A stretch of 58,892 bases of DNA from Neisseria lactamica NS19 (GTDB lineage: Bacteria > Pseudomonadota > Gammaproteobacteria > Burkholderiales > Neisseriaceae), in contig AEPI01000082.1 of NCBI GenBank assembly GCA_000193795.2, positions 1-58,892 of the forward strand, read 5' to 3'. The notes under the pieces were generated by a model. The model was not told the origin of the DNA, searched no databases, and worked only from the letters and a program-made list of their open reading frames with translations. Positions 18,593 through 27,047 of this stretch are shown one piece after another. Position 1 is the stretch's first letter, and each line of letters opens with the position of its first letter. The position numbers and the translations under genes are program-made.

Positions 18593-19264
18593 ATGATGAA
18601 ACCTCTAAAAAATATATTTTCCGCCGTCATTTTATCCGCCGCCCTGCCGTGCGCGTATGCGGCAGGGCTGCCCCAATCCGCCGTGCTGAACTATTCCGGC
18701 AGCTACGGTATTCCCGCCACGATGACATTTGAACGCAGCGGCAACGCTTACAAAATCGTTTCGACAATTAAAGTACCGCTATACAATATCCGTTTCGAGT
18801 CCGGCGGTACGATTGCCGGCAATACCCTGCACCCCGCCTACTATAAAGACATACGCAGGGGCAAACTGTATGCGGAGGCCAAATTTGCCGAGGGCAGCGT
18901 AACCTACGGCAAAGCCGGCGAGGGCAAAACCGAGCAAAGCCCCCGGGCTATGGATTTGTTCACGCTTGCCTGGCAGTTGGCGGCAAACGACGCGAAACTC
19001 CCTCCGGGACTGAAAATCACCAACGGCAAAAAACTTTATTCCGTCGGCGGTCTGAATAAAACAGGCGTAGGCAGATACAGCATAGGCGGCGCGGAAACCG
19101 AGGTTGTCAAATATCAGGTTCGGCGCGGGGACGATACGGTAAGCTATTTCTTCGCGCCGTCCCTGCACAATATTCCGGCGCAAATCAGCTATACCGACGA
19201 CGGTAAAACCTATACCTTGAAACTCAAATCGGCACAAATCGACGGACGGCCCGCCAAACCTTAG
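18593..19264 (+). CDS. DUF3108 domain protein, exported
   Basis: The 223-aa protein has a Sec-type signal (MMKPLKNIFSAVILSAALPC, cleavage near AYAAG) and a beta-rich body. SYGIPATMTFERSGNAYKI near the start and FFAPSLHNIPAQISYTDDGK near the end are typical of DUF3108. The function is unknown; periplasmic location is inferred. GGGAGC precedes the start, which could also be the second ATG at 18596. It lies 16 bp after purN. Confidence 0.82.
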   Translation: MMKPLKNIFSAVILSAALPCAYAAGLPQSAVLNYSGSYGIPATMTFERSGNAYKIVSTIKVPLYNIRFESGGTIAGNTLHPAYYKDIRRGKLYAEAKFAEGSVTYGKAGEGKTEQSPRAMDLFTLAWQLAANDAKLPPGLKITNGKKLYSVGGLNKTGVGRYSIGGAETEVVKYQVRRGDDTVSYFFAPSLHNIPAQISYTDDGKTYTLKLKSAQIDGRPAKP

Positions 19265-19297
19265 GCGGTCATTCCGGGTTTTGTGCCGCTGCTTGAA

Positions 19298-19309
19298 ATT
19301 GTTTGCAAT
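19298..19309. promoter_or_regulatory. ATTGTTTGCAAT palindrome upstream of osmC
   Basis: ATTG-TTTG-CAAT has the same arms as the centre of the acnB palindrome (ATTG-TAAA-CAAT). It lies about 50 bp before the osmC start and could be a site for a shared regulator. Confidence 0.35.
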
Positions 19310-19355
19310 AACGCCATATGCAGGGCGGTTTTAATGTGATTATCCGGAGGGAGAA

Positions 19356-19781
19356 ATGATGCAGGTTACATCAAAATGGATAGACGGGATGTGTTTTGTC
19401 GGTACGACTGAAGGCGGGCACAGCGTCGTTATGGAAGGTGCGGCAGCGGAAGGTGCGGTCAAACGCGGCCCCAGTCCGATGGAGATGCTACTGTTGGGCG
19501 TGGCGGGCTGTTCGAGTATCGATGTGGTGATGATTGCCGAAAAACAGCGTCAGAAAGTGACTGACTGCCAGGCAACGGTTACGGCGAAACGGGCGGACGA
19601 TGCGCCGCGCGTGTTTACCGAAATCCACATCCATTTCAAAGTATTCGGGCACGATTTGAAAGAATCGGCCATTGAGCGCGCCGTGCAGATGTCTGCCGAA
19701 AAATATTGTTCGGCTTCGATTATGCTGGGTAAAGCGGCAAAGATTACCCACAGTTTTGAAACTGTTGAGGCGGAGAAATAG
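19356..19781 (+). CDS. OsmC family peroxiredoxin-like protein
   Basis: OsmC/Ohr/YhfA proteins reduce organic peroxides or have related thiol roles. The 141-aa protein shows the family's GPSPMEMLLLGVAGCSSIDV with the first conserved Cys, and the second Cys in MSAEKYCSASIMLGKAA. The pattern is nearest the YhfA-like subgroup. GGAGGGAG precedes the start. It has no obvious terminator on the plus strand; the strong hairpin downstream points the other way. Confidence 0.88.
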   Translation: MMQVTSKWIDGMCFVGTTEGGHSVVMEGAAAEGAVKRGPSPMEMLLLGVAGCSSIDVVMIAEKQRQKVTDCQATVTAKRADDAPRVFTEIHIHFKVFGHDLKESAIERAVQMSAEKYCSASIMLGKAAKITHSFETVEAEK

Positions 19782-19858
19782 GCATCGGGCGGCATTATGG
19801 GGGAAACGGCCGATGCCGTCTGAAGGGGAAAAGCGCGGCAGGCCGGCAGGAGGTGCAT

Positions 19859-19946
19859 AAAAAAGCAGATATATTCGGACTGCACCTCCCGAATATATCT
19901 GCCTGCTGTTTCCTCTTTATTCAGCCTTTATAATACTTGGACTTGT
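19859..19946 (-). ncRNA. Candidate small RNA, ~88 nt
   Basis: On the minus strand a promoter (TTGACA, 17-bp spacer, CACAAT at 19976-19981 and 19953-19958) is followed about 88 nt later by a perfect 14-bp terminator stem. The arms are GCAGATATATTCGG and CCGAATATATCTGC with six T immediately after, ending at 19859. No open reading frame fits. The layout, independent promoter plus a U-tailed hairpin in an intergenic region, is that of an Hfq-type sRNA. No minus-strand gene nearby needs this terminator. The promoter and terminator are seen; the RNA is inferred. Confidence 0.65.
19865..19902 (-). terminator. Rho-independent terminator of the candidate sRNA
   Basis: A 14-bp perfect stem with a 10-nt loop, followed on the minus strand by TTTTTT. 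On the plus strand no T tract follows, so it is oriented for minus-strand transcripts. Confidence 0.8.
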
Positions 19947-19952
19947 CGGGGT

Positions 19953-19981
19953 ATTGTGCAGGCTTGATTCCGGATTGTCAA
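19953..19981 (-). promoter_or_regulatory. Promoter of the candidate sRNA
   Basis: Minus-strand TTGACA (consensus) and CACAAT (4 of 6) are 17 bp apart. The expected start is near 19946. Confidence 0.6.
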
Positions 19982-20019
19982 CAATTTTCGGTCAAGTTTT
20001 AAATGCCGCGTTTTAAAAT

Positions 20020-20060
20020 GATGCCCGCCCGCTTTTGCGGGAGGACGGAAGGCGGGCATC
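20020..20060. other. Hairpin in the osmC-GntR intergenic region
   Basis: GATGCCCGCC and GGCGGGCATC form a 10-bp stem with a 21-nt loop that itself can pair. The surrounding 19982-20198 is otherwise AT-rich and holds no gene; it should contain the promoter of the GntR-family gene. Confidence 0.45.
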
Positions 20061-20198
20061 CCGTTATTTTAAGCAATATATTAATTTGTTGAATTAAAAT
20101 AAATTTATGCAGAGCTTTAATTCCTCCGGTACGATTTGAAACACAGCCGCCTTAAAACATCTTAAAAAATTTGAAAGCGTAAGAATACGGAAAACATC

Positions 20199-20915
20199 AT
20201 GAACTTTGAAAACGACGACATTATCCATGCGCCGACCACGTCTTCCCTGATTCTCGAAGAGCGGCACGATTCGGAGCTGTTCCGTGTTTACGCCCTGATT
20301 TTGGACGGCATTACCGACCAGGTGCTGCTGCCCGGCAAAAAGCTGACCGAGTCCGAACTTTGCCGTCAGATGGTGTGTTCGCGCAACACCGTCCGCGGCG
20401 CGCTGTCGCTTTTGGCGCACGACAAGATTGTCGATTTGCAACCCAACAGGGGCGCGTTCGTCCACGTTCCCGATTTGAAAGAAATGCAGGATGTGTTCAA
20501 CGCGCGCATCGAAATGGAGACGATGATTTTGAACATCCTCGCCGGCCTGCCGGACTTGGAAACGCGCCTCAAGCCGCTTTATGCGATGATAAGGCGCGAA
20601 GAAGAGGCTTCCGGCAGGGGCGACCGCGTCGGCTGGAACCGCCTGTCCAATGCCTTCCACGTCGAACTGGCGCGCCTGGTGGGCAATGATGTGCTGTTCG
20701 ACATTATGAACACGCTGTGCGCGCGATCTTCCCTGATTGTCGCCGTGGCGGGCGTGCATCGCGAGGAAAAACACGCCATCAATACGCACACGCATTCCGA
20801 ACACCGCGAAATCCTCGACCTGCTGCTGGCAGGCAGGCGCAACCGCGTGGTCAAGATCCTGCGCCGCCATTTGGGCAACTGTATGGAGCGTTTGGAAAAG
20901 ACTTTGGAAGATTAA
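20199..20915 (+). CDS. GntR family regulator with FCD domain
   Basis: The 238-aa protein has an N-terminal winged helix at about residues 25-95 (LPGKKLTESELCRQMVCSRN is the recognition region) and a C-terminal all-helical FCD domain with metal-site histidines (HVELARLVG, HRE, HTHSEHREIL). FadR/FCD members bind organic acids. Neisserial GdhR belongs to the same family, but no gdhA is adjacent, so I give no symbol. Its terminator is immediately followed by a CREE. Confidence 0.88.
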   Translation: MNFENDDIIHAPTTSSLILEERHDSELFRVYALILDGITDQVLLPGKKLTESELCRQMVCSRNTVRGALSLLAHDKIVDLQPNRGAFVHVPDLKEMQDVFNARIEMETMILNILAGLPDLETRLKPLYAMIRREEEASGRGDRVGWNRLSNAFHVELARLVGNDVLFDIMNTLCARSSLIVAVAGVHREEKHAINTHTHSEHREILDLLLAGRRNRVVKILRRHLGNCMERLEKTLED

Positions 20916-20931
20916 ATGCCGGCGCGGATAA

Positions 20932-20958
20932 GCCGCCTGAACCTTCAGGCGGTTTTTT
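20932..20958 (+). terminator. Terminator of the GntR-family gene
   Basis: GCCGCCTGAA and TTCAGGCGG form a tight stem with TTTTTT after it. The CREE begins in the last T of the tract. Confidence 0.85.
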
Positions 20959-21113
20959 ATAGTGGATTAACTTTAAACCGGTACGGCGTTGCCTCGCCTT
21001 AGCTCAAAGAGAACGATTCTCTAAGGTGCTGAAGCACCAAGTGAATCGGTTCCGTACTATCTGTACTGTCTGCGGCTTCGTCGCCTTGTCCTGATTTTTG
21101 TTAATCCACTATA
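20958..21113. repeat. Correia repeat enclosed element (CREE), 156 bp
   Basis: Same length and nearly the same sequence as 2332-2487, with TATAGTGGATTAAC / GTTAATCCACTATA ends. It lies between the GntR terminator and the lysO-like gene and could affect expression of the latter. Confidence 0.95.
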
Positions 21114-21217
21114 ACGGCAACCCGGATGTCGTCTGAAATATGGATGCGGGTATCTGCAATTTTCAGACGGCATTTTCAAGCCGCACATATTTATGCGGCA
21201 ATAAAGGAGGACAGGGG

Positions 21218-22120
21218 ATGGACAGCCTGATGACATTGCTTTCGGTATTGGTACCGATGTTCGCGGGATTTTTTATCCGCGTCCCCAAGCCTTACCTGCC
21301 CGCCTTGGACAAGGTGCTGTCGGTTTTGGTGTATGCCGTGTTGCTGCTGATCGGCGTATCGTTGTCGCGCGTGGGGGATTTGGGTTCGCAGTTGGACGAT
21401 ATGGTGCTGACGGCCCTGTGGCTGTTTGTTTGTACGGTAGGGGCGAACCTGCTTGCCTTGGCGGCTTTGGGCAGGTTATCCCCGTGGCGGATAAAGGGAA
21501 AAGGCAAGGGTGTTTCGGTCGGTGTGTCGGGCAGTGTGAGGCAGCTCGGGTGCGTGTTGCTCGGATTCGCATCCGGTAAACTGATGCGCGATATTTGGCT
21601 GCCGTCTGAAAACGCGGGTATGTACTGCCTGATGCTGCTGGTGTTCCTCATCGGCGTACAGCTTAAAAGCGGCGGCGTATCGTTGCGGCAGGTTTTGGTC
21701 AACCGCAGGGGCATCCGGCTGTCGGTCTGGTTTATGCTCTCATCCCTTTCGGGCGGGCTGCTGTTTGCCGCATCGGCAGACGGCGTGTCGTGGATGAAAG
21801 GTTTGGCGATGGCTTCCGGCTTCGGTTGGTATTCCCTCTCGGGTTTGGTGATGACCGAGGCTTACGGCGCGGTATGGGGCAGCATCATGCTGCTGAACGA
21901 TTTGGCACGAGAGCTGTTCGCGCTGGCATTTATTCCGCTGCTGATGAAGCGTTTTCCGGATGCGGCGGTGGGGGTCGGCGGTGCGACCAGTATGGATTTC
22001 ACATTGCCCGTGATTCAGGGTGCGGGCGGTTTGGAAGTCGTGCCGGTAGCGGTCAGCTTCGGCGTGGTGGTCAATATCGCCGCCCCGTTTCTGATGGTGG
22101 TGTTTTCCACTTTGGGTTGA
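21218..22120 (+). CDS. lysO: LysO family transporter (DUF340)
   Basis: LysO exports L-lysine (and toxic thialysine) in enterobacteria. The 300-aa hydrophobic protein has about eight membrane segments and the two DUF340 halves, with GSVRQLGCVLLGFASGKLMR and GFGWYSLSGLVMTEAYGAVW as conserved signatures. The start at 21218 has AAAGGAGGACAGGGG upstream; the longer frame upstream is rejected. A DeoR-type regulator follows 42 bp downstream and may be co-transcribed. The substrate is inferred from the family. Confidence 0.82.
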   Translation: MDSLMTLLSVLVPMFAGFFIRVPKPYLPALDKVLSVLVYAVLLLIGVSLSRVGDLGSQLDDMVLTALWLFVCTVGANLLALAALGRLSPWRIKGKGKGVSVGVSGSVRQLGCVLLGFASGKLMRDIWLPSENAGMYCLMLLVFLIGVQLKSGGVSLRQVLVNRRGIRLSVWFMLSSLSGGLLFAASADGVSWMKGLAMASGFGWYSLSGLVMTEAYGAVWGSIMLLNDLARELFALAFIPLLMKRFPDAAVGVGGATSMDFTLPVIQGAGGLEVVPVAVSFGVVVNIAAPFLMVVFSTLG

Positions 22121-22162
22121 ACGCGGTAAAATCGGCATCCCGATGCAAGGAAGCAGAAAACG

Positions 22163-22936
22163 ATGAAACCAAAAATCCAAAGGCACGGAGAGATTTTAAG
22201 CCTTGTCCGCCGGCATCAGTTTATGTCGGTGGACGATCTTGCCGCCGCATTGGACGTTACCCCGCAGACGATACGCCGCGACATCCGCGAGTTGGAGGAG
22301 GGCGGCAGCCTGAAACGCCATCACGGCGGCGCATCATCGGGCGGAAACTTGCCGGACAGCCTGCCTTCAAACCGCCAAATTCAATGTCAAAACGAAAAAA
22401 ATGCCATTGCCCGGCTGATTGCGGAACATATTCCTGACGAGTCATCATTGTTTGTCAGTATCGGTACGACCATGGAAGCCGTGGCATCGGAGCTGGTGAG
22501 GCGGCGCGGCAGCCTGCGGATTATTACCAACAACATCCACGTCGCCTCCATCGTTTCGGCGCGGACGGATTATACGGTCATTATCACTTCCGGCGTCGTC
22601 CGCCCTTTGGACGGCGGCATTACCGGCGTGGCGACCGTCGACTTTATCAACCAGTTCAAAGTCGATTATGCCGTGATGAGCACGCACGGCGTGGAAAGCG
22701 ACGGTTCGCTTTTGGATTACGATTACAAGGAAGTCAGCGTCATGCAGGCGATGATTGCCAACGCGCGCGTCCGCTTTCTGGGTGTCGACCACAGCAAATT
22801 CCGCAGCAACGCGTTGGTCCGGCTCGGCGACATTACGGCGTTTGACAAAGTATTTACCGACCGTTTGCCCGATACCGCCATGCAGAAGATGCTGAAAGAG
22901 GCAGGGGTGGAATGCCTGATTGCCGATGCCGTCTGA
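22163..22936 (+). CDS. DeoR/GlpR family transcriptional regulator
   Basis: The 257-aa protein has an N-terminal DeoR helix-turn-helix (QRHGEILSLVRRHQFMSVDD then LDVTPQTIRRDI, residues 5-50) and a C-terminal sugar-phosphate-sensing domain. That domain shows FVSIGTTMEAVASEL, ITNNIHVASI, GVESDGSLLDYDYKEV and LGVDHSKF. The effector is probably a phosphorylated sugar, and the target genes are unknown. It follows lysO on the same strand. Confidence 0.9.
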   Translation: MKPKIQRHGEILSLVRRHQFMSVDDLAAALDVTPQTIRRDIRELEEGGSLKRHHGGASSGGNLPDSLPSNRQIQCQNEKNAIARLIAEHIPDESSLFVSIGTTMEAVASELVRRRGSLRIITNNIHVASIVSARTDYTVIITSGVVRPLDGGITGVATVDFINQFKVDYAVMSTHGVESDGSLLDYDYKEVSVMQAMIANARVRFLGVDHSKFRSNALVRLGDITAFDKVFTDRLPDTAMQKMLKEAGVECLIADAV

Positions 22937-23047
22937 ACGCTATGTCAAAGCGCGCAAGTCGGGTACAATAAACACATCATCAAACCGCTTCAGACGGCAT
23001 ACGGAACGGCTTCAATGCCGTCTGAAGCCATCCGTTTAAAGAAAACT

Positions 23048-24736
23048 ATGCTCAATAAAGACCAATTCGCGGACAACCATTTCATCCGCACCATTATCGA
23101 AGAAGACCTCAAAAGCGGTAAACATACAGCCATCCAAACCCGTTTCCCGCCCGAGCCCAACGGCTATTTGCACATCGGCCACGCCAAATCCATCTGCCTG
23201 AACTTCGGCTTGGCGTATATTTACGACGGCTTGTGCAACCTGCGTTTTGACGATACCAACCCCGAAAAAGAAAACGACGAATACGTCAACGCCATCAAAG
23301 AAGACGTCGAGTGGCTGGGCTTCCATTGGGCGGGTGAGCCGCGTTTCGCTTCCAACTATTTCGACCAGCTTTACGACTACGCCGTCGGTTTGATTAAAGA
23401 CGGCAAGGCGTATGTCGATGATTTGACACCCGAAGAAATGCGCGAATACCGCGGTACGCTGACCGAAGCGGGCAAAAACAGCCCTTACCGCGACCGCAGT
23501 ATCGAAGAAAACCTCGACCTGTTCACGCGTATGAAAAACGGCGAGTTCCCCGACGGCAGCAAAACTCTGCGCCTGAAAATCGACATGGCTTCGGGCAACA
23601 TCAATATGCGCGACCCCGTCATCTACCGCATCCGCCGCGCCCATCACCACAACACCGGCGACAAATGGTGCATCTACCCGATGTACGACTACACGCACTG
23701 CATTTCCGATGCCATTGAAGGCATCACGCATTCCCTGTGTACGCTCGAATTTGAAGCTCATCGTCCGCTTTATGACTGGGTGCTGGACAACATCCCCGCA
23801 CCGCACGCCACGCGTCCGCGCCAATACGAGTTTTCCCGTTTGGAGCTTTTGTACACCATCACATCCAAACGGAAATTGAATCAGTTGGTTGTGGAAAAAC
23901 ACGTTTCCGGCTGGGACGATCCGCGTATGCCGACCATTTCCGGTATGCGCCGTCGCGGCTACACGCCCGAAGGCCTGCGCCTGTTTGCCAAACGCGCCGG
24001 TATTTCCAAATCTGAAAACATCGTCGATATGAGCGTATTGGAAGGCGCGATTCGTGAAGAGTTGGAAAACTCCGCCCCGCGCCTGATGGCGGTTTTGAAC
24101 CCGCTCAAAGTAACGCTGACCAACTTTGAAGCCGGCAAAACCCAAAGCCGCCGCGCCGCGTTCCATCCGAACCACGAAGAAATGGGCGATCGCGAAATTC
24201 CCGTGTCCCAAACCATTTACATCGAAGCAGATGACTTTGCCGAAAATCCGCCCAAAGGCTTCAAACGCCTGATTCCCGGCGGCGAAGTGCGTTTGCGCCA
24301 CGGCTATGTCATCAAGTGCGATGAAGTCGTAAAAGACGAGGCAGGCAATGTGCTTGAACTCAAATGCAGCATCGACCACGATACCTTGGGCAAAAATCCC
24401 GAAGGCCGCAAAGTCAAAGGCGTGATTCACTGGGTTTCCGCCGAACACGCCGCCGAAATCAAAGTCCGCCTGTACGACCGCCTCTTTACCGTCGAGCGTC
24501 CCGATGCCGTGCGCGGCGAAGACGGCAACTACCTGCCGTTTACCGATTTTCTCAACCCCGAGTCCGTCAAAGAAATCACCGCTTACGCCGAACCTGCCGC
24601 CAAAGATTTGCCGGCAGAAAGCCGTTGGCAGTTCGAGCGTATCGGCTATTTTGTTACCGACCGCAAAGAACACGGCAAAGACACGCCGGTGTTCAACCGC
24701 ACGGTAACGCTGAAAGACTCTTGGCAGCCTAAGTAA
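23048..24736 (+). CDS. glnS: Glutaminyl-tRNA synthetase
   Basis: GlnS charges tRNA-Gln. The 562-aa class I synthetase has the HIGH motif in PPEPNGYLHIGHAKS (about residue 30), the GlnRS-specific FDDTNPEKENDEYV, and the C-terminal anticodon-binding beta-barrels. The start at 23048 (MLNKDQFADNHFIRT) was chosen because the ATG 33 bp upstream lies in a DUS. A TACAAT -10 lies at 22964-22969. A DUS-type hairpin follows the gene. Confidence 0.96.
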   Translation: MLNKDQFADNHFIRTIIEEDLKSGKHTAIQTRFPPEPNGYLHIGHAKSICLNFGLAYIYDGLCNLRFDDTNPEKENDEYVNAIKEDVEWLGFHWAGEPRFASNYFDQLYDYAVGLIKDGKAYVDDLTPEEMREYRGTLTEAGKNSPYRDRSIEENLDLFTRMKNGEFPDGSKTLRLKIDMASGNINMRDPVIYRIRRAHHHNTGDKWCIYPMYDYTHCISDAIEGITHSLCTLEFEAHRPLYDWVLDNIPAPHATRPRQYEFSRLELLYTITSKRKLNQLVVEKHVSGWDDPRMPTISGMRRRGYTPEGLRLFAKRAGISKSENIVDMSVLEGAIREELENSAPRLMAVLNPLKVTLTNFEAGKTQSRRAAFHPNHEEMGDREIPVSQTIYIEADDFAENPPKGFKRLIPGGEVRLRHGYVIKCDEVVKDEAGNVLELKCSIDHDTLGKNPEGRKVKGVIHWVSAEHAAEIKVRLYDRLFTVERPDAVRGEDGNYLPFTDFLNPESVKEITAYAEPAAKDLPAESRWQFERIGYFVTDRKEHGKDTPVFNRTVTLKDSWQPK

Positions 24737-24747
24737 AACCTCATCCT

Positions 24748-24775
24748 TGCCGTCTGAATATTGTTCGGACGGCAT
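24748..24775 (+). terminator. DUS-type terminator after glnS
   Basis: TTGCCGTCTGAA and TTCGGACGGCA pair as an imperfect DUS hairpin with a T-rich tail. Confidence 0.65.
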
Positions 24776-24825
24776 TTCTCCTTTACCCGCGAAATGCGGC
24801 ACATTCGGCACACCGGAAAGGAAAC

Positions 24826-25785
24826 ATGATGAAAGTCCTCTTTATCGCCGACCCTATGGCAAGTTTCAAAACCTACAAAGACACTACCTACGCCATGATG
24901 CGCGAGATGGCAAAACGCGGCTGGCAACTGTTTCACACATTGAGCGGGGAATTGTCTGTAAACGGCGGTTTGGTAACGGCGCAGGCATCGGCATTTGAAT
25001 TTTTGGGTGCAAAAGCCGATGATGATTGTGCGTGGTTCAAATCCTCGGGGAAAGTTCAGACGGCATTGAAAGCATTTGATGCCGTCATTATGCGTACCGA
25101 TCCGCCATTCGATATGCAATACCTCTACGCCACCCAATTACTGACGCTGGCGGAACAGCAGGGCGCGAAAGTCTTTAACAGCGGACAGGCGATGCGCGAC
25201 TTCAACGAAAAACTGGCGATTTTGAATTTCAGCCGGTTTACCGCGCCCACGCTGGTTACGACCCGTTCCGCCGATGTCCGCGCATTTTTAAAAGAACACG
25301 GCGACATCATCATCAAACCGCTCGACGGCATGGGCGGCATGGGCATTTTTCGCCTGACCGAAAAAGACCCCAACATCGGCAGCATCCTCGAAACCCTGAT
25401 GCAGCTTGATTCCCGCACCATCATGGCGCAACGCTACATTCCCGAAATCGTCCACGGCGACAAACGCATCCTGATTATCGGCGGCGAAGTCGTCCCCTAT
25501 GCTTTGGCGCGGATTCCGCAAAACGGCGAAACACGCGGCAACCTTGCGGCAGGCGGGCGCGGCGTGGCGCAGGAATTGGGCGGACGCGACCGGGAAATTG
25601 CCGAAACCCTCGCCCCCGAACTCAAACGGCGCGGCATCCTGCTGGCCGGTTTGGACGTTATCGGCAGCAACCTGACCGAAGTCAACGTGACCAGTCCGAC
25701 CGGATTCCAAGAAATTATGAAACAAAAAGATTTCGATGTGGCGGCAATGTTTGCCGATGCCGTTGCCGAGTGGTCTGTACATTAA
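24826..25785 (+). CDS. gshB: Glutathione synthetase
   Basis: GshB adds glycine to gamma-glutamylcysteine in an ATP-grasp reaction. The 319-aa protein begins MMKVLFIADPMASFKTYKDT. It has the ATP-grasp segments DIIIKPLDGMGGMGIFRL, MAQRYIPEIVHGDKRILIIG and LDVIGSNLTEVNVTSPTG. Either of two adjacent ATGs (24826, 24829) may start translation; GGAAAGGAAAC is just upstream. Confidence 0.95.
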   Translation: MMKVLFIADPMASFKTYKDTTYAMMREMAKRGWQLFHTLSGELSVNGGLVTAQASAFEFLGAKADDDCAWFKSSGKVQTALKAFDAVIMRTDPPFDMQYLYATQLLTLAEQQGAKVFNSGQAMRDFNEKLAILNFSRFTAPTLVTTRSADVRAFLKEHGDIIIKPLDGMGGMGIFRLTEKDPNIGSILETLMQLDSRTIMAQRYIPEIVHGDKRILIIGGEVVPYALARIPQNGETRGNLAAGGRGVAQELGGRDREIAETLAPELKRRGILLAGLDVIGSNLTEVNVTSPTGFQEIMKQKDFDVAAMFADAVAEWSVH

Positions 25786-25932
25786 AAACACGATGCCGTC
25801 TGAAAGGCTTTTGCGTCACCACCGCTTGGTTTGATCGGGGGGCGGGATTTTCCCACCGTCGGCAGGGATGGGATGAACTCCGCCGCCCCGTTTTCAGACG
25901 GCATATATTGGGGACATTTTGAAAGGATAGCG

Positions 25933-26316
25933 ATGGAACCTTCTTCTTACGCGGCAGAAAAAAAAGGCAAAGGCGGCATCAGGCGCGTCATTAACGCATT
26001 CGGCTATTCGATGGACGGCATCGCCGCCGCCTACCGTTACGAAGCGGCATTCCGTCAGGTTTTGTGGCTGAACGCGCTGCTGGTGTGCGCGGCATTTTTT
26101 TGGGTTTCCGAAACCGCCGTCCGCCTTCCCCTGCTGATTGCTTCTTTTGTGTCGGTCATTGTCGAACTGTTCAACACCGCCGTAGAAGCCGCCGTCGATC
26201 ATACTTCGACCGAAAAACACGAGCTGGCCAAACGCGCCAAAGACGCAGGTTCTGCCGCACAATTGTTCGCGATGCTGATGTTGGCGGCGGTTTGGCTGTC
26301 CGCCCTGTTCGGGTAA
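25933..26316 (+). CDS. dgkA: Diacylglycerol kinase
   Basis: DgkA is a small trimeric inner-membrane kinase that recycles diacylglycerol to phosphatidate. The 127-aa protein has three predicted membrane helices and the family core VELFNTAVEAAVDHTSTEKH with ELAKRAKDAGSAA. I use the ATG at 25933 (GAAAGGATAG upstream); the longer in-frame start lies in non-coding DUS-containing sequence. Confidence 0.93.
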   Translation: MEPSSYAAEKKGKGGIRRVINAFGYSMDGIAAAYRYEAAFRQVLWLNALLVCAAFFWVSETAVRLPLLIASFVSVIVELFNTAVEAAVDHTSTEKHELAKRAKDAGSAAQLFAMLMLAAVWLSALFG

Positions 26317-26372
26317 AACATTTCCGGCGGGCTTTAATTATTTGTGATTAGTATGTAATATTTATTATCCGT

Positions 26373-26386
26373 TTAACCTAGGTCAA
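26373..26386 (+). promoter_or_regulatory. FNR-like box, class II position
   Basis: TTAAC-CTAG-GTCAA is close to the FNR consensus TTGAT-N4-ATCAA. Its centre is 32 bp before the centre of a -10-like TAAGAT at 26409-26414, exactly the spacing of an FNR site at -41.5. It precedes the PCuAC copper chaperone gene. Confidence 0.55.
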
Positions 26387-26449
26387 ATTTTTTGGCGGGG
26401 TTTGTCGGTAAGATGAACATACCCCGTTCGATATTTAAGGAGCAGAAAG

Positions 26450-26923
26450 ATGAAAAAACTGATGGCGGCCGTAATAATGGCAGGTTTGGCAGGCGCGGTT
26501 TCCGCAGCCGGAGTCCACGTCGAGGACGGCTGGGCGCGCACCACCGTCGAAGGTATGAAAATGGGCGGCGCGTTCATGAAAATCCACAACGACGAAGCCA
26601 AACAAGACTTTTTGCTCGGCGGAAGCAGCCCCGTTGCAGACCGCGTCGAAGTGCATACCCACATCAACGACAACGGCGTGATGCGTATGCGCGAAGTCGA
26701 AGGCGGCGTGCCTTTGGAAGCGAAATCCGTTACCGAACTCAAACCCGGCAGTTATCATGTAATGTTTATGGGTTTGAAAAAACAATTAAAAGAGGGCGAC
26801 AAGATTCCCGTTACCTTGAAATTTAAAAATGCCAAGGCGCAAACCGTACAATTGGAAGTCAAAACCGCGCCTATGCCGGCAATGAACCACGGTCATCACC
26901 ACGGCGAAGCGCATCAGCACTAA
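26450..26923 (+). CDS. accA: Periplasmic copper chaperone PCuAC family (AccA-like)
   Basis: PCu(A)C proteins carry Cu(I) in the periplasm. In gonococci a member called AccA matures the nitrite reductase AniA. The 157-aa protein has a signal peptide (cleavage near VSAAG), the metal motif HTHINDNGVMRM with the downstream pair HVMFM, and a His-rich tail ending NHGHHHGEAHQH. AAGGAGC precedes the ATG. An FNR-like site upstream suggests oxygen-limited induction. The symbol follows the neisserial usage and must not be confused with acetyl-CoA carboxylase. Confidence 0.85.
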   Translation: MKKLMAAVIMAGLAGAVSAAGVHVEDGWARTTVEGMKMGGAFMKIHNDEAKQDFLLGGSSPVADRVEVHTHINDNGVMRMREVEGGVPLEAKSVTELKPGSYHVMFMGLKKQLKEGDKIPVTLKFKNAKAQTVQLEVKTAPMPAMNHGHHHGEAHQH

Positions 26924-26940
26924 TCTGCTGAAAATATTTG

Positions 26941-26980
26941 AAATGCCGTCTGAAAAAGCCCGGGCTTTCAGACGGCATTT
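26941..26980 (+). terminator. DUS inverted-pair terminator after the copper chaperone
   Basis: AAATGCCGTCTGAA and TTCAGACGGCATTT form a 14-bp stem followed by TTA. Confidence 0.75.
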
Positions 26981-27047
26981 TTATGTCCGCCTTTAAAATG
27001 TGTTAAAATCTACCTTTAAAAACCGCCGTTTCCAAGCCATCCTGCGT

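Noticed and set aside
20199..20915. Calling the GntR-family gene gdhR
   Set aside because: Same family, but no gdhA neighbour and no diagnostic residue I can cite.
23036..24811. 591-aa open frame antisense to glnS
   Set aside because: A GC-rich codon shadow of glnS, beginning in a DUS-containing region.
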